Positions 11,896 to 22,425 of a stretch of 64,000 bases of DNA are shown one piece after another (positions within the stretch are counted from its first letter, which is position 1; every line of letters begins with the position of its first letter). Source of the DNA: Aselliscus stoliczkanus. Lineage: Eukaryota; Chordata; Mammalia; Chiroptera; Hipposideridae. A model generated the notes under the pieces. That model saw only the letters and a list, made by a program, of their open reading frames with translations. It had not been told where the DNA came from and did not search any database. A program made the position numbers and the translations under genes. The stretch lies in assembly GCA_033961575.1 (NCBI GenBank), contig CM066737.1:66484771-66548770 (forward strand), given 5' to 3'.

Positions 11896-11990
11896 GAGGG
11901 CAGTGTCACTGGCCCTCATATGTGGGACCCAAACCGGGGCCTCTGGCGTCCCAAGCCAGCGCTTTACCAATGCACAACTCGCCCAGCCCG
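11896..11990 (-). mobile_element. Short tRNA-derived SINE, family A
   Basis: Minus-strand family A SINE with a target-site duplication of the CAATGATTTTTTT type at 11880-11892 and 11992-12004. It lies between two old L1 fragments. Confidence 0.9.
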
Positions 11991-12205
11991 GCAATGATTT
12001 TTTTAATTTGACACCTAAAGTACAAGCAACAAAATAAAAAAAACAAACATGTGGGACTACATAAAACTAAAAAGCTTCTGCACAGCAAAAGAAACAATGA
12101 ACAAATGGAAAAGACAAACATAGAAGGGAAAAATACTTGCAAACCATATATCTGATAAGGGTTTAATATCTAAAATATATAAAGAACTCATACAACTCAG
12201 TAACA

Positions 12206-12235
<30 letters not shown>
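12206..12235 (+). repeat. (AAT)n microsatellite
   Basis: About ten AAT units inside the old L1 fragment. Confidence 0.9.
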
Positions 12236-12237
<2 letters not shown>

Positions 12238-12696
12238 AGTTAAAAATTGCTAAATAACATGAATAGTTTTCCAAATATGATACACAAATGGCCAATAGGT
12301 ATGTGAAAAGATGCTCAATATCACTAGTTATTAGGGAAATACAAATCAAAATCACATGAGATATCACCTCATACCTGTTAGAATGGCCATCACTAAAAAA
12401 ACAACTGATAACAAATGCTGGTGAGGATGTGGAGAAAAGGAAACCCTAATGCACTATTGGTGGGATTTTAAACTGGTACAAGCATTATGGAAAACATTTT
12501 GGAAGATCCTCAAAAATATTAAAAACAGAACTATTATATGATCCAGCAATCCCACTTCTGGGAATATATCGAAAATAAATGAAAATTCAAATTTGAAAAG
12601 ATATCGGCACCCCATGTTTGTAGCAGCATTATTTACAATAGCCCAGACATGTAAATATCTTAAACGCCTATCAACAGATAAAGAAGTTATATATTT

Positions 12697-13061
12697 ATAA
12701 GTTCCTGACTTACGAACACTCGAGTTGTGAACTTCCACAGATACGAATGGACCTCGCATTATGAACATTCATAGATGTGAACAAATCGCTGAAGTAGCTT
12801 ACGTGTCTGCTCTTGTCAGTTCACTCCAGACAATCCCCTATATGCCAGTTGTTGTACTGTACTCTACCACCATTTTAAGGTAACTGTAAAAGTAAAAGTA
12901 GTTTATTTACAGTATTTTTGAGTGTGTGTTTAGTTTTCTTATGCTTTGCATTGTATATTTGTGCCAAAGGTGTATAAGACTCACTTTGTCGGACTTACAA
13001 ATGAATCTGACTTATGAACATTCTCCAGGAACGGAACTTGTTCATAAGCTGGGGACTTACT
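12697..13061. mobile_element. Non-autonomous DNA transposon with terminal inverted repeats
   Basis: The left end TAAGTTCCTGACTTACGAAC (12698-12717) pairs with the reverse complement of the right end, TAAGTCCCCAGCTTATGAAC (13040-13060 region), as imperfect terminal inverted repeats. The insert splits an otherwise collinear L1 fragment. Flanking TA-rich sequence fits TA-target insertion as in Tc1/mariner/pogo (Tigger) elements. There is no transposase. The superfamily is inferred only. Confidence 0.65.
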
Positions 13062-13087
13062 ATATATATATATATATATATATATAT
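13061..13087 (+). repeat. (TA)n microsatellite
   Basis: About 13 TA units directly at the right edge of the DNA transposon, possibly expanded from its TA target site. Confidence 0.9.
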
Positions 13088-14102
13088 CATGGAATATGAT
13101 TCTGCCATAAAAATGAGGAAATTTGAACCACATATAAATCATTTAAAACATCTGTGATGATAAGAAAGTCCAGGATGGAATTTCAGTTTCAACATGAGCT
13201 TACTTCTTACTTCATAAAGAACACCTGTTCCAGAATGTACAGCGAAACACCTCATCCACTACTGTGGGGAATGGAAAATGTCGCAGATCACATTGCAAAT
13301 TTTTTTTCTTTTTCTTTTTTATTAGTTTCAGGTGTACAACACAATGCAGTAGTTATACTCTTTACCCCCCAAAGTGAAAATCCCCCTCCCCCAGTTCGCC
13401 ACCCCACTCCCCCCCCATATCATACATATCCATCACAACTCCCCTGACTCCCCTTCACACTATACTCCACCTCCCGTGACCATCCACATATTCAGTTGCA
13501 GTTGGCATACAATACTATACAACATCAGCTTCAGGTGTACAGTGCAGTGATCAAGCCTCTACTCCATCCATGCATCCATGAAGCGGTCTCCCTAACAAGA
13601 CATGTGACGATCTGACACGCCACAAAATTTTTACAACATTATTATATTCCACGAACTGTGTTTCATATCCCTGTGGCAATATTGTAGTTGTCTATTTATG
13701 CTGTCTAATCCCTTCCCCTTCCCCCCCATCCCCACCCCCTTCCCAACTAGCAACCCTCAGTTTTTCCTCTACATCTATGAGTCTGTTTACTTTGATCGTT
13801 CACTCAGCTCTTCAGACTCCACACACAAGTGAGATCACATGGAACCTGTACTTCTCCGACTGACTTATTTCACACAACATAATAGTCTCTTCAGAACATT
13901 ATCAATTACATTCCCAGAACTGCGCCCATATCCCTGCGGCAACATTGTAGTCCCACATACACTGTCCAAAACCTTCCCCCTCTCCCTCTTCCCCACTCCC
14001 TCCCAGCAAGCAACCATCAGTTTTTCCTTTATATCTGCTTGATATGACTTCAATATTCTTAAATTGTCTCTCTGGATTATCTTGTTTACCCCTTTCTTTT
14101 AT

Positions 14103-14975
14103 TTACAAAAGCCCTTTGAACATTTCTTGCAGTGCTGGCTTGGTGGAAATGAATTCCTTAAGCTTATCCTTTTCTGAGAAGCTCTTTATTTCTCCTTCAA
14201 TTTTAAGTGATAGCTGTGCTGGGTAGAGCAATCTTGGTTGTAGGCCTTTATTTTATGTCACTTTGAGTATCTCCTGCCATTCCCTTCTGGCCTGCAGAGT
14301 TTCTGTAGACAAGTCAGCTGTTAGTCTAACAGGAGTTCCTTTGTATGTAACCTGCTGTCTTTCTCTTGCAGCCTCTAGGATTCTGCCTCTGTCTTTATCC
14401 TTTGCCATTTTAACTATGATGTGTCTTGGTGTGGACCTGTTTGGGTTCAGCTTATTTGGAACCCTCTGCACTTCCTGGGCATGTATGTTGATTTCCTTCA
14501 CCAGGGTAGGGAAGTTTTCAGTCATTATTTTTTCAAATACATTCTCAACCCCTTGCTTCTTCTCTTCTCCTTCTGGTATCCCTATGATTCAAAGGTGGTT
14601 GCGCTTCACCTTGTCCCATAGGGCTCTTAAACTATTTTCATTGTTTTTTATTCTTTGGTCTTTTTGCTGTTCCAACTGGGTGAGTTCTGCTATTTTATCT
14701 TCCAAATCGCTGATCAACTACTCTGCTTCATCTACTCTACTGGTGATTACTTCGAGTGTGTTCTTCATTTCAGTTATTGTATTCTTTAGTTCTAACAGGT
14801 TGTTTTTTATGGTTTCCCTATCCTTCTTTATGTCCTCGCTAAGTTCCTTAAACATTCTTATCATCAGTGTTCTAAACTCTGTCTCTGAAAGGTTGGATCC
14901 CTCTGTTTCATTTGGTTCCATTTCTGGAGGTTTCTTCTGATCCTTTACTTGTGACATGTTTCTTTGTTTCCCCAT
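14103..14975 (-). pseudogene. Broken L1-type ORF1 of the HAL1-like element
   Basis: The frame opens at the ATG at 14975 (MGKQRNMSQV) and by homology runs to the TAA at 14103, 290 codons. It encodes an L1 ORF1p-type RNA-binding protein: N-terminal region, long coiled coil (for example NNLLELKNTITEMKNTLE), RNA-recognition fold with RHIIVKMA, and C-terminal domain with TYKGTPVRLTADLS and LQARREW. Premature stops after VDEAE (just below 14718) and after ILKVT (just below 14253) interrupt it, and other changes lie between. The paralogue at 62687-63559 lacks these breaks. Confidence 0.85.
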
Positions 14976-15129
14976 TCTGGCTGTCGTTCTGGGATTGCTT
15001 TGATGTATTAGATCACCAGGAGAGCCCTGGCTGCATCACACAGGCACACAGCTCATGGCCCAACACTCCCAGGAAAACTCCCAGTCTCAGCCTGTCCTAA
15101 TTAGCCCCTCGCAGATGAGGCCGAGCAGC

Positions 15130-15430
15130 CCGACAACCAATCACCAGCCTGGCCACTCTGCAAGCACAGTGCGGAGAGCGGTGACCCGAGGCGGCTCACG
15201 CACTCCCCCGTCTCAGTGAACAGCCTTTTGGTGCCGGATCACTCCCACTGGGCGTTTCCCTGGCAACGCAGCACAAACCGTGCGGAGGGTGGGGATCCGA
15301 GGCGGCTCTCGCACTCCCGGGTCTCAGTGAGCAGCCTGTGGGAGGGGGAGGGCACCCACCCTGGGTTTCCCTGGCAACGCAGTGTAAGCCGGGCAGAGGG
15401 TGGGGATGCAAGGCCACAGGCACGTGCAGG
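15130..15430 (-). repeat. 110-bp tandem monomers in the HAL1-like 5'UTR
   Basis: GTTTCCCTGGCAACGCAG recurs at 15254 and 15365, 111 bp apart, each followed by a GGGTGGGGAT string. A third, decayed unit lies towards 15140 (CACTCTGCAAGCACAGTGCG). The same three-unit arrangement is present in the copy at 62.2-62.5 kb. Tandem 5'UTR units carry the promoter in rodent L1s, so a promoter role here is a reasonable inference. Confidence 0.75.
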
Positions 15431-16114
15431 CACACACACACATGTACTTCTGCATCAATTCCACCAGACCAATGAGGTCTCGGACCTGATCCTCCGTGGG
15501 AGGGCCCAAGCCCATCAAAATGGTGTCCTCCCTACACCACTCACGTGCAGGCTCCACACCACGGGAACAACAGTTCAAAACCCTCCAGCCTTTGCACCAA
15601 AGGTGCTCAGTTCAGTCCGTCCCCACAGGCTCCTGGGTCCGGCTCACACAGCTTCTCCCTCCACCAGGAACCAGGTAAGTGCTCACCGGCGAGCAAGCCT
15701 GGGAGCAGGCCCCACTGATTCTCCAGCCGCTCTTAGCCTCACCGAGCTGAGCAAAGAGAGTCCTCACTAATTTACTGCCAGCTATCTTGGAACTCCTCTT
15801 CCCGGCAAAGGAACTCTGGGCTGGTGAGCCTGGTGTGTGGCCGGAGGGTCTCTCCCCCAACCAGGGAAGCCTCCCCACACAGCTGGAGCATCCCTCATGG
15901 GGTTTGCCCTCTCTCGTCTCCGCCCATCCTACCAGACCCGACGCGGCTTCCTCTTTAAGTTCTTTGTTTAGTGGTTCTGTTCCTCCAGTGTTCTGGGGCC
16001 CTCCAGGGTTGAATGCTTATAATTTGCTTGTAATTTTGGTGTGATCCTGGGAGGCAGTTAGCACAGCGTCTGTCTATTGCGCCATTTTACCGGAAGTCTC
16101 ACATTGCAAATTTT

Positions 16115-16624
16115 AAATGAACCAGATTTCAGCATAAAAAGAGTTGTTGAAACATTTCCCCACCCATGTTTCATTTAAATGTTTTGCATTTTAAATTTGG
16201 TTTGTTTCCTAGAAACACTCTTTTCTGAGCAAGCCTCAAAATGGTGCTCTGGAAGAAATGGATTGGCTATAAGGAATTTTTCAAATCTGCCCAGAGGTTT
16301 AAGGCTTTCTAAAAGAATAGAAATGGGATTCTAATTGGACTTTAAAACTTCCAATAACACTTTTCTACAAAGTGCTGCAAACTAGTCAACATTAAGGTGC
16401 CATTTATATAACATGAAACTCAGGATCATCCCAGACCTCCACCTCTCCCCGTGTTTAACACCCTGTGTTAAACGCAGAAATAAAAATGCTCTCACTGGGA
16501 ATAAAAGTTTTTATTCCAGTTAAATATTTACTGTTTTAAAGAGATACCAAAAAACATTTCAAGCCCTGAAGTAACATTTACCTCTATCATAAAGGTTATT
16601 AAAGAAAAGCTTTAGTATAAAAAC
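16115..16624. other. Unassigned sequence, possible gene-tail remnant
   Basis: The sequence follows directly on the insertion site of the HAL1-like element. Without that insertion, the open frame starting at 13154 continues only to AAATTTTAAATGA and stops. The region has two AATAAA-type strings (near 16480 and 16501), which would suit an old mRNA 3'UTR, but I cannot name a source gene. Confidence 0.25.
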
Positions 16625-17495
16625 AAAAACAATGAGATCCCACTACACTCCCATTAGAATGGCTAAAATCTAAAACACTGACAATAACAAATGCTTGCAA
16701 GGACATGGAGCAACAGGACTTCTTATTCATTGCTGGTAGGAATGCTGTATTGTTCAGCCACTTTGGAGGACAGTTTGGTAGATTCTTACTAAGCTAAGCA
16801 TACTCTTACCGTATGATCCAGCAATCATGTTCTTTGGGATTTACCCAAATGAATTGAAAGACATGCACATGGATATTTATGCAGCTTTATTGAAAATTAC
16901 CAAAATTTAGAAGCAATCATGATGTCGTTTAGTAAGTGAGTGTATTAATAAACTGTTATACATCAAAACAATGGAATATTATACAGTGCTAAAAGAAATG
17001 AACTATCAAGCAATGAATAGCCAGCCATGTGGGAACCTTAAATGCATATTTGTAATTGAAAGAAGCCAATCTAAAAGAGCATATACTGTATGATTCAAAT
17101 TAAATGGCATTCTGGAAAAGGCAAAGCTATGGAGAAAGTAAAAAGATCACTGGTTGTCAGGGATTAGTGGGGAGGGAAGGATAAATGAGAGTGGGATTTT
17201 AGGGCAGTGAAAATATTATGTATGATACTATAATGATGGATACATGTCACCATATATTTGTCAAAACCCATAGAATGTACAATACTAACAGTGAACCCTA
17301 AGGTAAACTATAAACTTTGGGTGATAATGATGTGTCAGTGCAGGTTCATTGATTTTAACAAATGCAACACTGTGATGTGAGATGTTCATAGTTGGGGGAG
17401 ATTGAATATGTGTGAGTGCAGGGGGAAAATGGAAGCTCTCTGTATTTTTCACTCAACTTTTCTGTGAACCTAAACTGCTCTTTGAAAAGTTTATT
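16625..17495 (+). mobile_element. Old L1 3' end fragment
   Basis: Plus-strand L1 ORF2 C-terminus and 3'UTR: CACTACACTCCCATTAGAAT, GATCCAGCAATCATGTTC, CAATGGAATATTATACAGTG, then 3'UTR phrases such as GGTTGTCAGGGATTAGTGG and CTGTGAACCTAAACTGCTCT. It is heavily mutated, of the L1M type. No coding capacity remains. Confidence 0.75.
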
Positions 17496-17509
17496 AATTG
17501 CTTGTTGGG

Positions 17510-20033
17510 GAGAAGGTCCAAGGTGGTGGAACAGGTAAATACTATGCCTGCCTACCACCTCCCAAGATCACATCAAAATTGCAACTAAATTATAGAACAA
17601 TCAACTTCAAAAAAACACCTGAAGACTAGCTGAATGCAGCCCCTTTAACTAAGGATATACAGAGGGGGCCACATCGAGACTTGTAGGAGGGGCAGAGACA
17701 CTACATGAGCTGACCCCAAAGCCACAGGTAGTGGTTGAGCACCAAGAGAGACATCTCAATGATGGAGGTCCTCCGTGAAGAGTGAGGAATCCCAGCCCCA
17801 CACTAGGCTCCCCAGCCCAGGGGTCTTGTTCCAGGAAGAGGAGTCTCCAGAGTATATGGCAGTGAAAATTAGCAAGGATTCTGTCCATCCTGGTGAGAGA
17901 AGGCCATTGGAATCCCAGACATCCTCTTAAAGGGTCCACATACAGACTCAGTTGCCTACAAGCACTTACCCTGGGATCTGGAGAAGGAGTGGCAACTTGA
18001 GAGGTGCCAAAGACATACAGGGAAAGACTGAGTTATATGGCTTCAAAATGAGGGCTAGAGGGACAGCCACCATTAACCCAGTGTGGAAGCCACTTCACAA
18101 GTAGTCTATAGAAAGGTGCCATCTTTCCTGTGTTGAACCCAACCCCAAAGAACCAAACCTGAGACCAAATTGGTCTAGTAAAATCTGCACACAAATGCAG
18201 CACATTGGAGACTCCTTTGGACCCCACCTCACCCACCTAGTGTGGCTTCACTGGGGGCATTCTTGGCTCCAGGGTTCCCAGCCCCACACTGCAAGCTGTG
18301 GAAGGCTTTATAGCAGACAACAGCCCACTATGGCCTAGGAACTTCTGGTAGCAAGCAGTCAGCTGCAGCTACTGCTGCAGCCTTTCTTCAGCAGCTCTTG
18401 GGGTTCTGTGGGCCCAAAGTGAGCAATGGCTGGCTGTGGTGTAAAGTGAGCAGGGGCTGGCTGTGGTATTCTCAGGATACTTTTCATGATGGCCAAATGT
18501 GCAGCACTGGCACAAGAATGGAATCTGCATTAACTTTGTGAAAGTCACTGCATACACACCTTGACTCCCTGGGACCCCACCCTGCCCACTCAGGTAGCAT
18601 CACTGGAGGTGCTGTCTACATTGTGTCAACCAGCCCACCCCACATACCTAAAGAGGCTCCTTTAGCGACTGAACATTATGGGCAGCCGGCAGGTAGAAAC
18701 AGGCCAAGGAGGGACCCAGGGTCTTTTGCAGAGTTGACCCAGGCCCAATATTCGTGGAAGCCGGCCTCAGTTCACTGTGAGACCACCCCACACACCTGCA
18801 GATCCAGAATAGCAACAATCAACTGCATATAACTTTGTGGCTTCTACCAGGTAGCCCCAGCCTCTCACAGGCAAGGCTGAAATTTTCCTGCATAGGAGGC
18901 ACTCCCAATAGGGACCAGAAACAACACACCCAGAAGCCAACATCAGACCACACCAGAATACTACCCAATTAGCCCTACAAGAGGAACACACAAAGGATGG
19001 TCTCAGCAGGCACATGACCCTGATGGGGCAAATCCACCTCTGAGGGGTCAGCACCCACACAAGAGATCATATGCTGTGGGTGTAGCCAATCCTTACAGCC
19101 AGGCAGAGAGTCAATTCCAACCACTTATGCACCAAAAGCAATCAAGGCTCCCCTACAACAGGAGAATATACATAATACATGCAGGCAACTCTCCTAGGAC
19201 ACACGGCACAGGCAATCAAGGAGACTGTGTCACTGGACCACACAGGACACCTACTACATAAGGCCATCTGGCAAAGACTGAGTGACATAGGAGATCTACC
19301 TAATACATAGAAGCAAACAGAGGGGCAGCCAGAATGAGGAAACAAAAAAAACATGTCCCAAATAAAGGAGCAGGAGAAAACTCCAGAAAAAGAACTAAAT
19401 GAAATGGAGGCAACCAATCTTCCAGAGACACAGTTAAAAACACTGGTTATAAAAAAGCTTGAGAACTTAGTGAGAGCATCAACAATGAGATAGCAAGCAT
19501 AAAGAAGGACATACGAACCATAAAAAAGAACCAGTCAGAAATAAAGAAAGCAATAACTGAAAGAAAGAATACACTAGAAGGAATCAACAGATTAGATGAA
19601 GCAGAGGACTGAATCAGTGGTTTAGAAGACAAGGTATCAGAAAACTCCCAATCAGAACAACAAAAAGAAAGAAAAAGAAAAAAGAAACCCACAAAGATAG
19701 TTTAAGGGACCTCTGGGACAACATCAAGTACAACAACATTGACATCATAGGGGTACCAGAAGGAGAAGAGAGGCAGCAAGAGATCAAGAACCTATTTGAA
19801 GAAATAATGACTAAGAAGTAAAAATTTGTAGTTACAAAATAGTCATGAGGATTGTTTAGTGTAGTATAGGAAATATAGTCAATAATATTGTAAAAACTAT
19901 ATGTAGTCTCAGGTGGGTATTATTATCAGGAGGATCACTTCATAAATTATATAAATGTCTAACCACTATACTGTGTACCTGAAACTAATATAAAATAATA
20001 TTGAATGTCAACTATATTTTTTAAAAATACTCA
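17510..20033 (+). mobile_element. Old ORF2-less L1/HAL1-lineage element
   Basis: The 5' end (AAGGTGGTGGAACAGG) and 5'UTR are collinear with the HAL1-like elements at 13.3 and 61.6 kb and with the minus-strand element ending at 33577: for example CACATCAAAATTGCAACTAA, then CCCCAGCCCAG, then GGACCC-rich text. An ORF1 remnant begins at the ATG at 19334 (GAATGAGGAAACAAA) and shows stops. At about 19815 ORF1 joins directly to an L1 3'UTR (AATATTGTAAAAACTATATG, CACTATACTGTGTACC), so the second half of ORF1 and all of ORF2 are missing. This is either an internal deletion or an ORF2-less source element. Confidence 0.65.
19334..19820 (+). pseudogene. Truncated L1-type ORF1 remnant
   Basis: Starts with an ATG in the same setting as the intact ORF1 at 62687 and encodes recognisable coiled-coil text (for example a GINRLDEAED-like stretch near 19580) with several stops. 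It is cut off near 19815, where 3'UTR sequence follows. Confidence 0.65.
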
Positions 20034-20193
20034 TGGGGATATAAAGTACAGCATAAAGAATATAATGAATAATATTATAATAACTATGTACAATATCAGA
20101 TGGGTAATAGACTTATTGGGGTTATCACTTTGTGAGGTATAAAAATGTCTAATCAGTATGTTGTTTTATACACCTGAAACTAATTAAAAAAAA
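20034..20193 (+). mobile_element. Second L1 3' end, in tandem
   Basis: A further L1 3'UTR end (ATAACTATGTACAATATCAG, CTTTGTGAGGTATAAAAATG, ACACCTGAAACTAATTAAAA) follows directly on the previous one in the same orientation, ending in an A tail. The two are diverged copies of the same 3' end type. Confidence 0.7.
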
Positions 20194-20195
20194 AT

Positions 20196-20660
20196 GTTCA
20201 AGATAACTAGTCATTGAAGGAGATGCAAATCAAAACCACGATATAATATCACTTAACACCCACTAGGATAATTATAATCTTAAAAACTAACAAATAACAG
20301 TAATAAAAAATAAAACTGCTCCCACCCCCAGAAAATAACAAGTGTTTGTGAGAATGTGGAGAATTTGAAACCCTCATGTACTACTGATGGGAATGCAAAA
20401 TGTTGCAGCCACTGTAGAGCAGTTTGGAGGTTTCTCAATAAGCTAAACAGAATTATTACATGACAACTCAGTAATTCCATTACTAAGGAATATATCCAAT
20501 TGATAACAAGGACTTAAACAAATACCTGTACATCAATGTTTATTGCAGGATTATTCACTAGAGCCAACATGTGGAACCAAGTCATGTGTCCATCAACAGA
20601 TGAATGGATAAACAAAATGTGGCCTATACATACAATGGAATATTATTCAGCCATAGATGT
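20196..20660 (+). mobile_element. Old L1 ORF2 3' fragment
   Basis: Plus-strand L1 ORF2 C-terminal sequence: GAGATGCAAATCAAAACCAC, GATGGGAATGCAAAATG, TGTCCATCAACAGATGAATG and CAATGGAATATTATTCAGCC. It is broken in all frames. Confidence 0.75.
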
Positions 20661-21148
20661 TTTGATTTATTTCTGGACTCAAAAATTGCTTCCATTGATA
20701 CACATGTCAATCCTTATGCTAGTACCATACTGTGTTGATTATTGAAGATGTAAAATAAGTTATAGTTTTCCCCCCCTTTTTCAAACTGAGACCTAACCCA
20801 TATACATAAAATTTACCATTTTAATGTGTATAATTTAATGGTTTTAATATATCACAAGATTGTTCAACTCTGACCATTACCTAAATCCAGAATGTTTTTT
20901 TTATTTTTTGTTCTTTATTTAATTTTTTCTAGGTAATACATTCAAATGGTTAAAAATTGTACCAAGAAGTTATACAGTGAAAAGTATCCCTTCATTCGCT
21001 GTGTCAGTTACCCATTTTTTTTTAACCAGAAGCAACCAATGAAAATTGTTTCCTATATAACGCTCCATATATATTTTATATATATGCACACACACGCATA
21101 CGATGTTTTTCCTTCTTTTTATAGAAGTAGTAGCATTGCACAGCATTC
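20661..21148. other. Old L1-like debris
   Basis: Short pieces resemble L1 ORF2 on the minus strand (near 20670-20745) and old L1 3'UTR text such as AAATTTACCATTTTAATGTG. No intact element or gene is present. Confidence 0.35.
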
Positions 21149-21163
21149 TTCCTTTTGCTTTTT

Positions 21164-21271
21164 TTTTTTTTTTTTTTGAGGGCAGTGTCACTGGCCCTCA
21201 CATGTGGGATCCGAACCAGGGCCGCTGGCTTCCCAAGCCAGCGCCTAACCACCATGCCACTCGGCTGGCCC
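21164..21271 (-). mobile_element. Short tRNA-derived SINE, family A
   Basis: Minus-strand family A SINE with a target-site duplication CTTCCTTTTGCTTTT at 21149-21163 and 21272-21286. The plus-strand T17 run is its A tail. Confidence 0.92.
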
Positions 21272-21393
21272 CTTCCTTTTGCTTTTTAAAATAGGTGATT
21301 GTTCCTATAGAATTCTGTTGGTACTTTTATCAGGATAGCATTAATAATTAATTGAACATCTAAAGAAGGTTTGACATCATAATATTAATGACA

Positions 21394-21489
21394 GGGCCAG
21401 CCGAGTGGCACGGTGGTTAAGAGCTGGCTTGGGACGCAAGCGGCCCCGGTTCAGATCCCACATATGAGAGCTAGTGACACTGCCCTCTA

Positions 21490-21530
<41 letters not shown>
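21394..21530 (+). mobile_element. Short tRNA-derived SINE, family A, with (AAT)n tail
   Basis: Plus-strand family A copy (GGGCCAGCCGAGTGGCACGG to GTGACACTGCCCTC). Its tail has become an (AAT)n run of about 13 units. The copy is a few per cent diverged from its neighbours. Confidence 0.9.
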
Positions 21531-21596
21531 TAAATCCTCTTATTCAGGAACAAGGTGTGGCCTGCTGTATTCTTTTTAAGATTTTTATCAAAAATA

Positions 21597-21826
21597 TGGC
21601 TAAAATACCATATTAGTTTCAGGTGTACACCATAATTATTCAGCATTTATATACCTAATGAAGTGATCACCATAAGTCCAGCAACCATCTGACAATGTAC
21701 CACTCTATCACAATATTATTGACTATATTCCCTATACTGCACATTACGTCCCCCTGATTTATTTGTTTTATACCTGGAAATTTGGACCTCTTATTCCCAT
21801 TCACCTTTACCCCCTTTTTATTTTTT
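21597..21826 (-). mobile_element. Old L1 3'UTR fragment
   Basis: On the plus strand the text TATTAGTTTCAGGTGTACAC, AATGAAGTGATCACCATAAG and ACAATATTATTGACTATATT is the reverse complement of an L1 3'UTR. Only the 3'UTR is present (a severely 5'-truncated copy). Confidence 0.75.
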
Positions 21827-21916
21827 TCAATTGCAGTTAACTTTCAATATTATTTTTTACTAATTTCAGGTGTACAGCATAATGGTTAGACATTTATGTA
21901 ATTTAAGAAGTCATCT

Positions 21917-22425
21917 TGGGCCGGCTGAGTGACTCAGGTGGTTAAGAGTGAGAGCTCTGGGCCGGCCAAGTGGCACTGTGGTTAAGTGCTGGCTTGGGAA
22001 GCCAGCGGCCCCAGTTCAGGACCCACGTATGAGGGCCAGTGACACTACCCTCAAAAACAAGAACAAAAGATTGCGACCTCTGAGCAACAGGGTCGACAGT
22101 TTGATTCTGACACGGGCCAGTGAGCTGCACCCAAACTGAGCTGCTGCTGAGCTGCCAACAGGCGGCAGGATAGCTCAGCTGGTGAGAGCATGTGCTCCTA
22201 ACAACAAGGTTGCCATTTCGAATCCCACATGGGATGGTGGGCTGCGCCACCCCTGCAACTAAGATTGAACATGGCACCTTGAGCTGAGTTGACGAGAGCT
22301 GCCAATGGGCATCCGGATGGTGACTAAACTTGGAGCTGAGCTAGCTGCACCCACCACAACTAAGATTGAAGGACAACAACTTGGCTGTTCACCTTCCCCA
22401 ATAAAAAAATCTTTAAAAAAAAGAA
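21917..22425 (+). mobile_element. Dimeric tRNA-derived SINE, family B, carrying a nested SINE
   Basis: Starts GGGCCGGCTGAGTGACTCAG, is interrupted at 21959-22069 by a family A SINE, and resumes with GCGACCTCTGAGCAACAGGG. A second tRNA-like unit begins at GGATAGCTCAGCTGGTGAGA, with box B-like GCCATTTCGAATCCCAC. The 3' part is rich in ACAACTAAGATTGAAGGACA and ends CCTTCCCCAATAAAAAAATC. Flanking GAAGTCATCT/GACGTCATCT suggests the target-site duplication. The layout resembles SINEs of rhinolophoid bats as I recall them. Confidence 0.8.
21959..22069 (+). mobile_element. Short tRNA-derived SINE, family A, nested in family B
   Basis: A plus-strand family A copy (GGGCCGGCCAAGTGGCACTG to GTGACACTACCCTC plus A-rich tail) inserted about 40 bp into the dimeric family B SINE. 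This shows that family A was active after that B copy landed. Confidence 0.9.

Larger units (their letters stand above)
12003..13140 (+). mobile_element. Old L1 ORF2 3' fragment, interrupted
   Basis: Plus-strand L1 sequence covers the C-terminal part of ORF2: AAAAGCTTCTGCACAGCAAA, ATGGCCAATAGGTATGTGAA, GAATGGCCATCACTAAA and ATCCAGCAATCCCACTTCTG. It stops at about 12697, where a DNA transposon is inserted, and resumes near 13087 with ATGGAATATGATTCTGCCAT. All frames are broken. Confidence 0.75.
13304..16098 (-). mobile_element. HAL1-like (ORF2-less L1) element, complete copy
   Basis: A 2.8-kb minus-strand element bounded by a perfect 16-bp target-site duplication, TCACATTGCAAATTTT (13288-13303 and 16099-16114). 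Its 5' end, GACTTCCGGTAAAATGGCGC, is the same as that of the plus-strand copy starting at 61569. From 5' to 3' it holds a GC-rich 5'UTR of about 1.1 kb with 110-bp repeats, ORF1, then a 3'UTR of about 0.8 kb with a duplicated polypurine tract and a T-rich plus-strand (A-rich sense) tail. No endonuclease or reverse-transcriptase sequence lies between ORF1 and the 3'UTR. This is the structure called half-L1 (HAL1), which must use the machinery of a full L1. ORF1 is broken, so this copy is older than the one at 61.6 kb. Confidence 0.85.

Noticed and set aside
14263..14940. 225-codon plus-strand frame rich in F, S and L
   Set aside because: It is the antisense shadow of the ORF1 on the other strand. 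The frames at 27403-28008, 50735-51169 and 62722-63522 (minus) are the same type of shadow.
15216..15770. 184-codon plus-strand frame in GC-rich DNA
   Set aside because: It lies antisense within the 5'UTR of the HAL1-like element; GC-rich sequence has few stops. The frames at 61634-62351 are the counterparts in the other copy.
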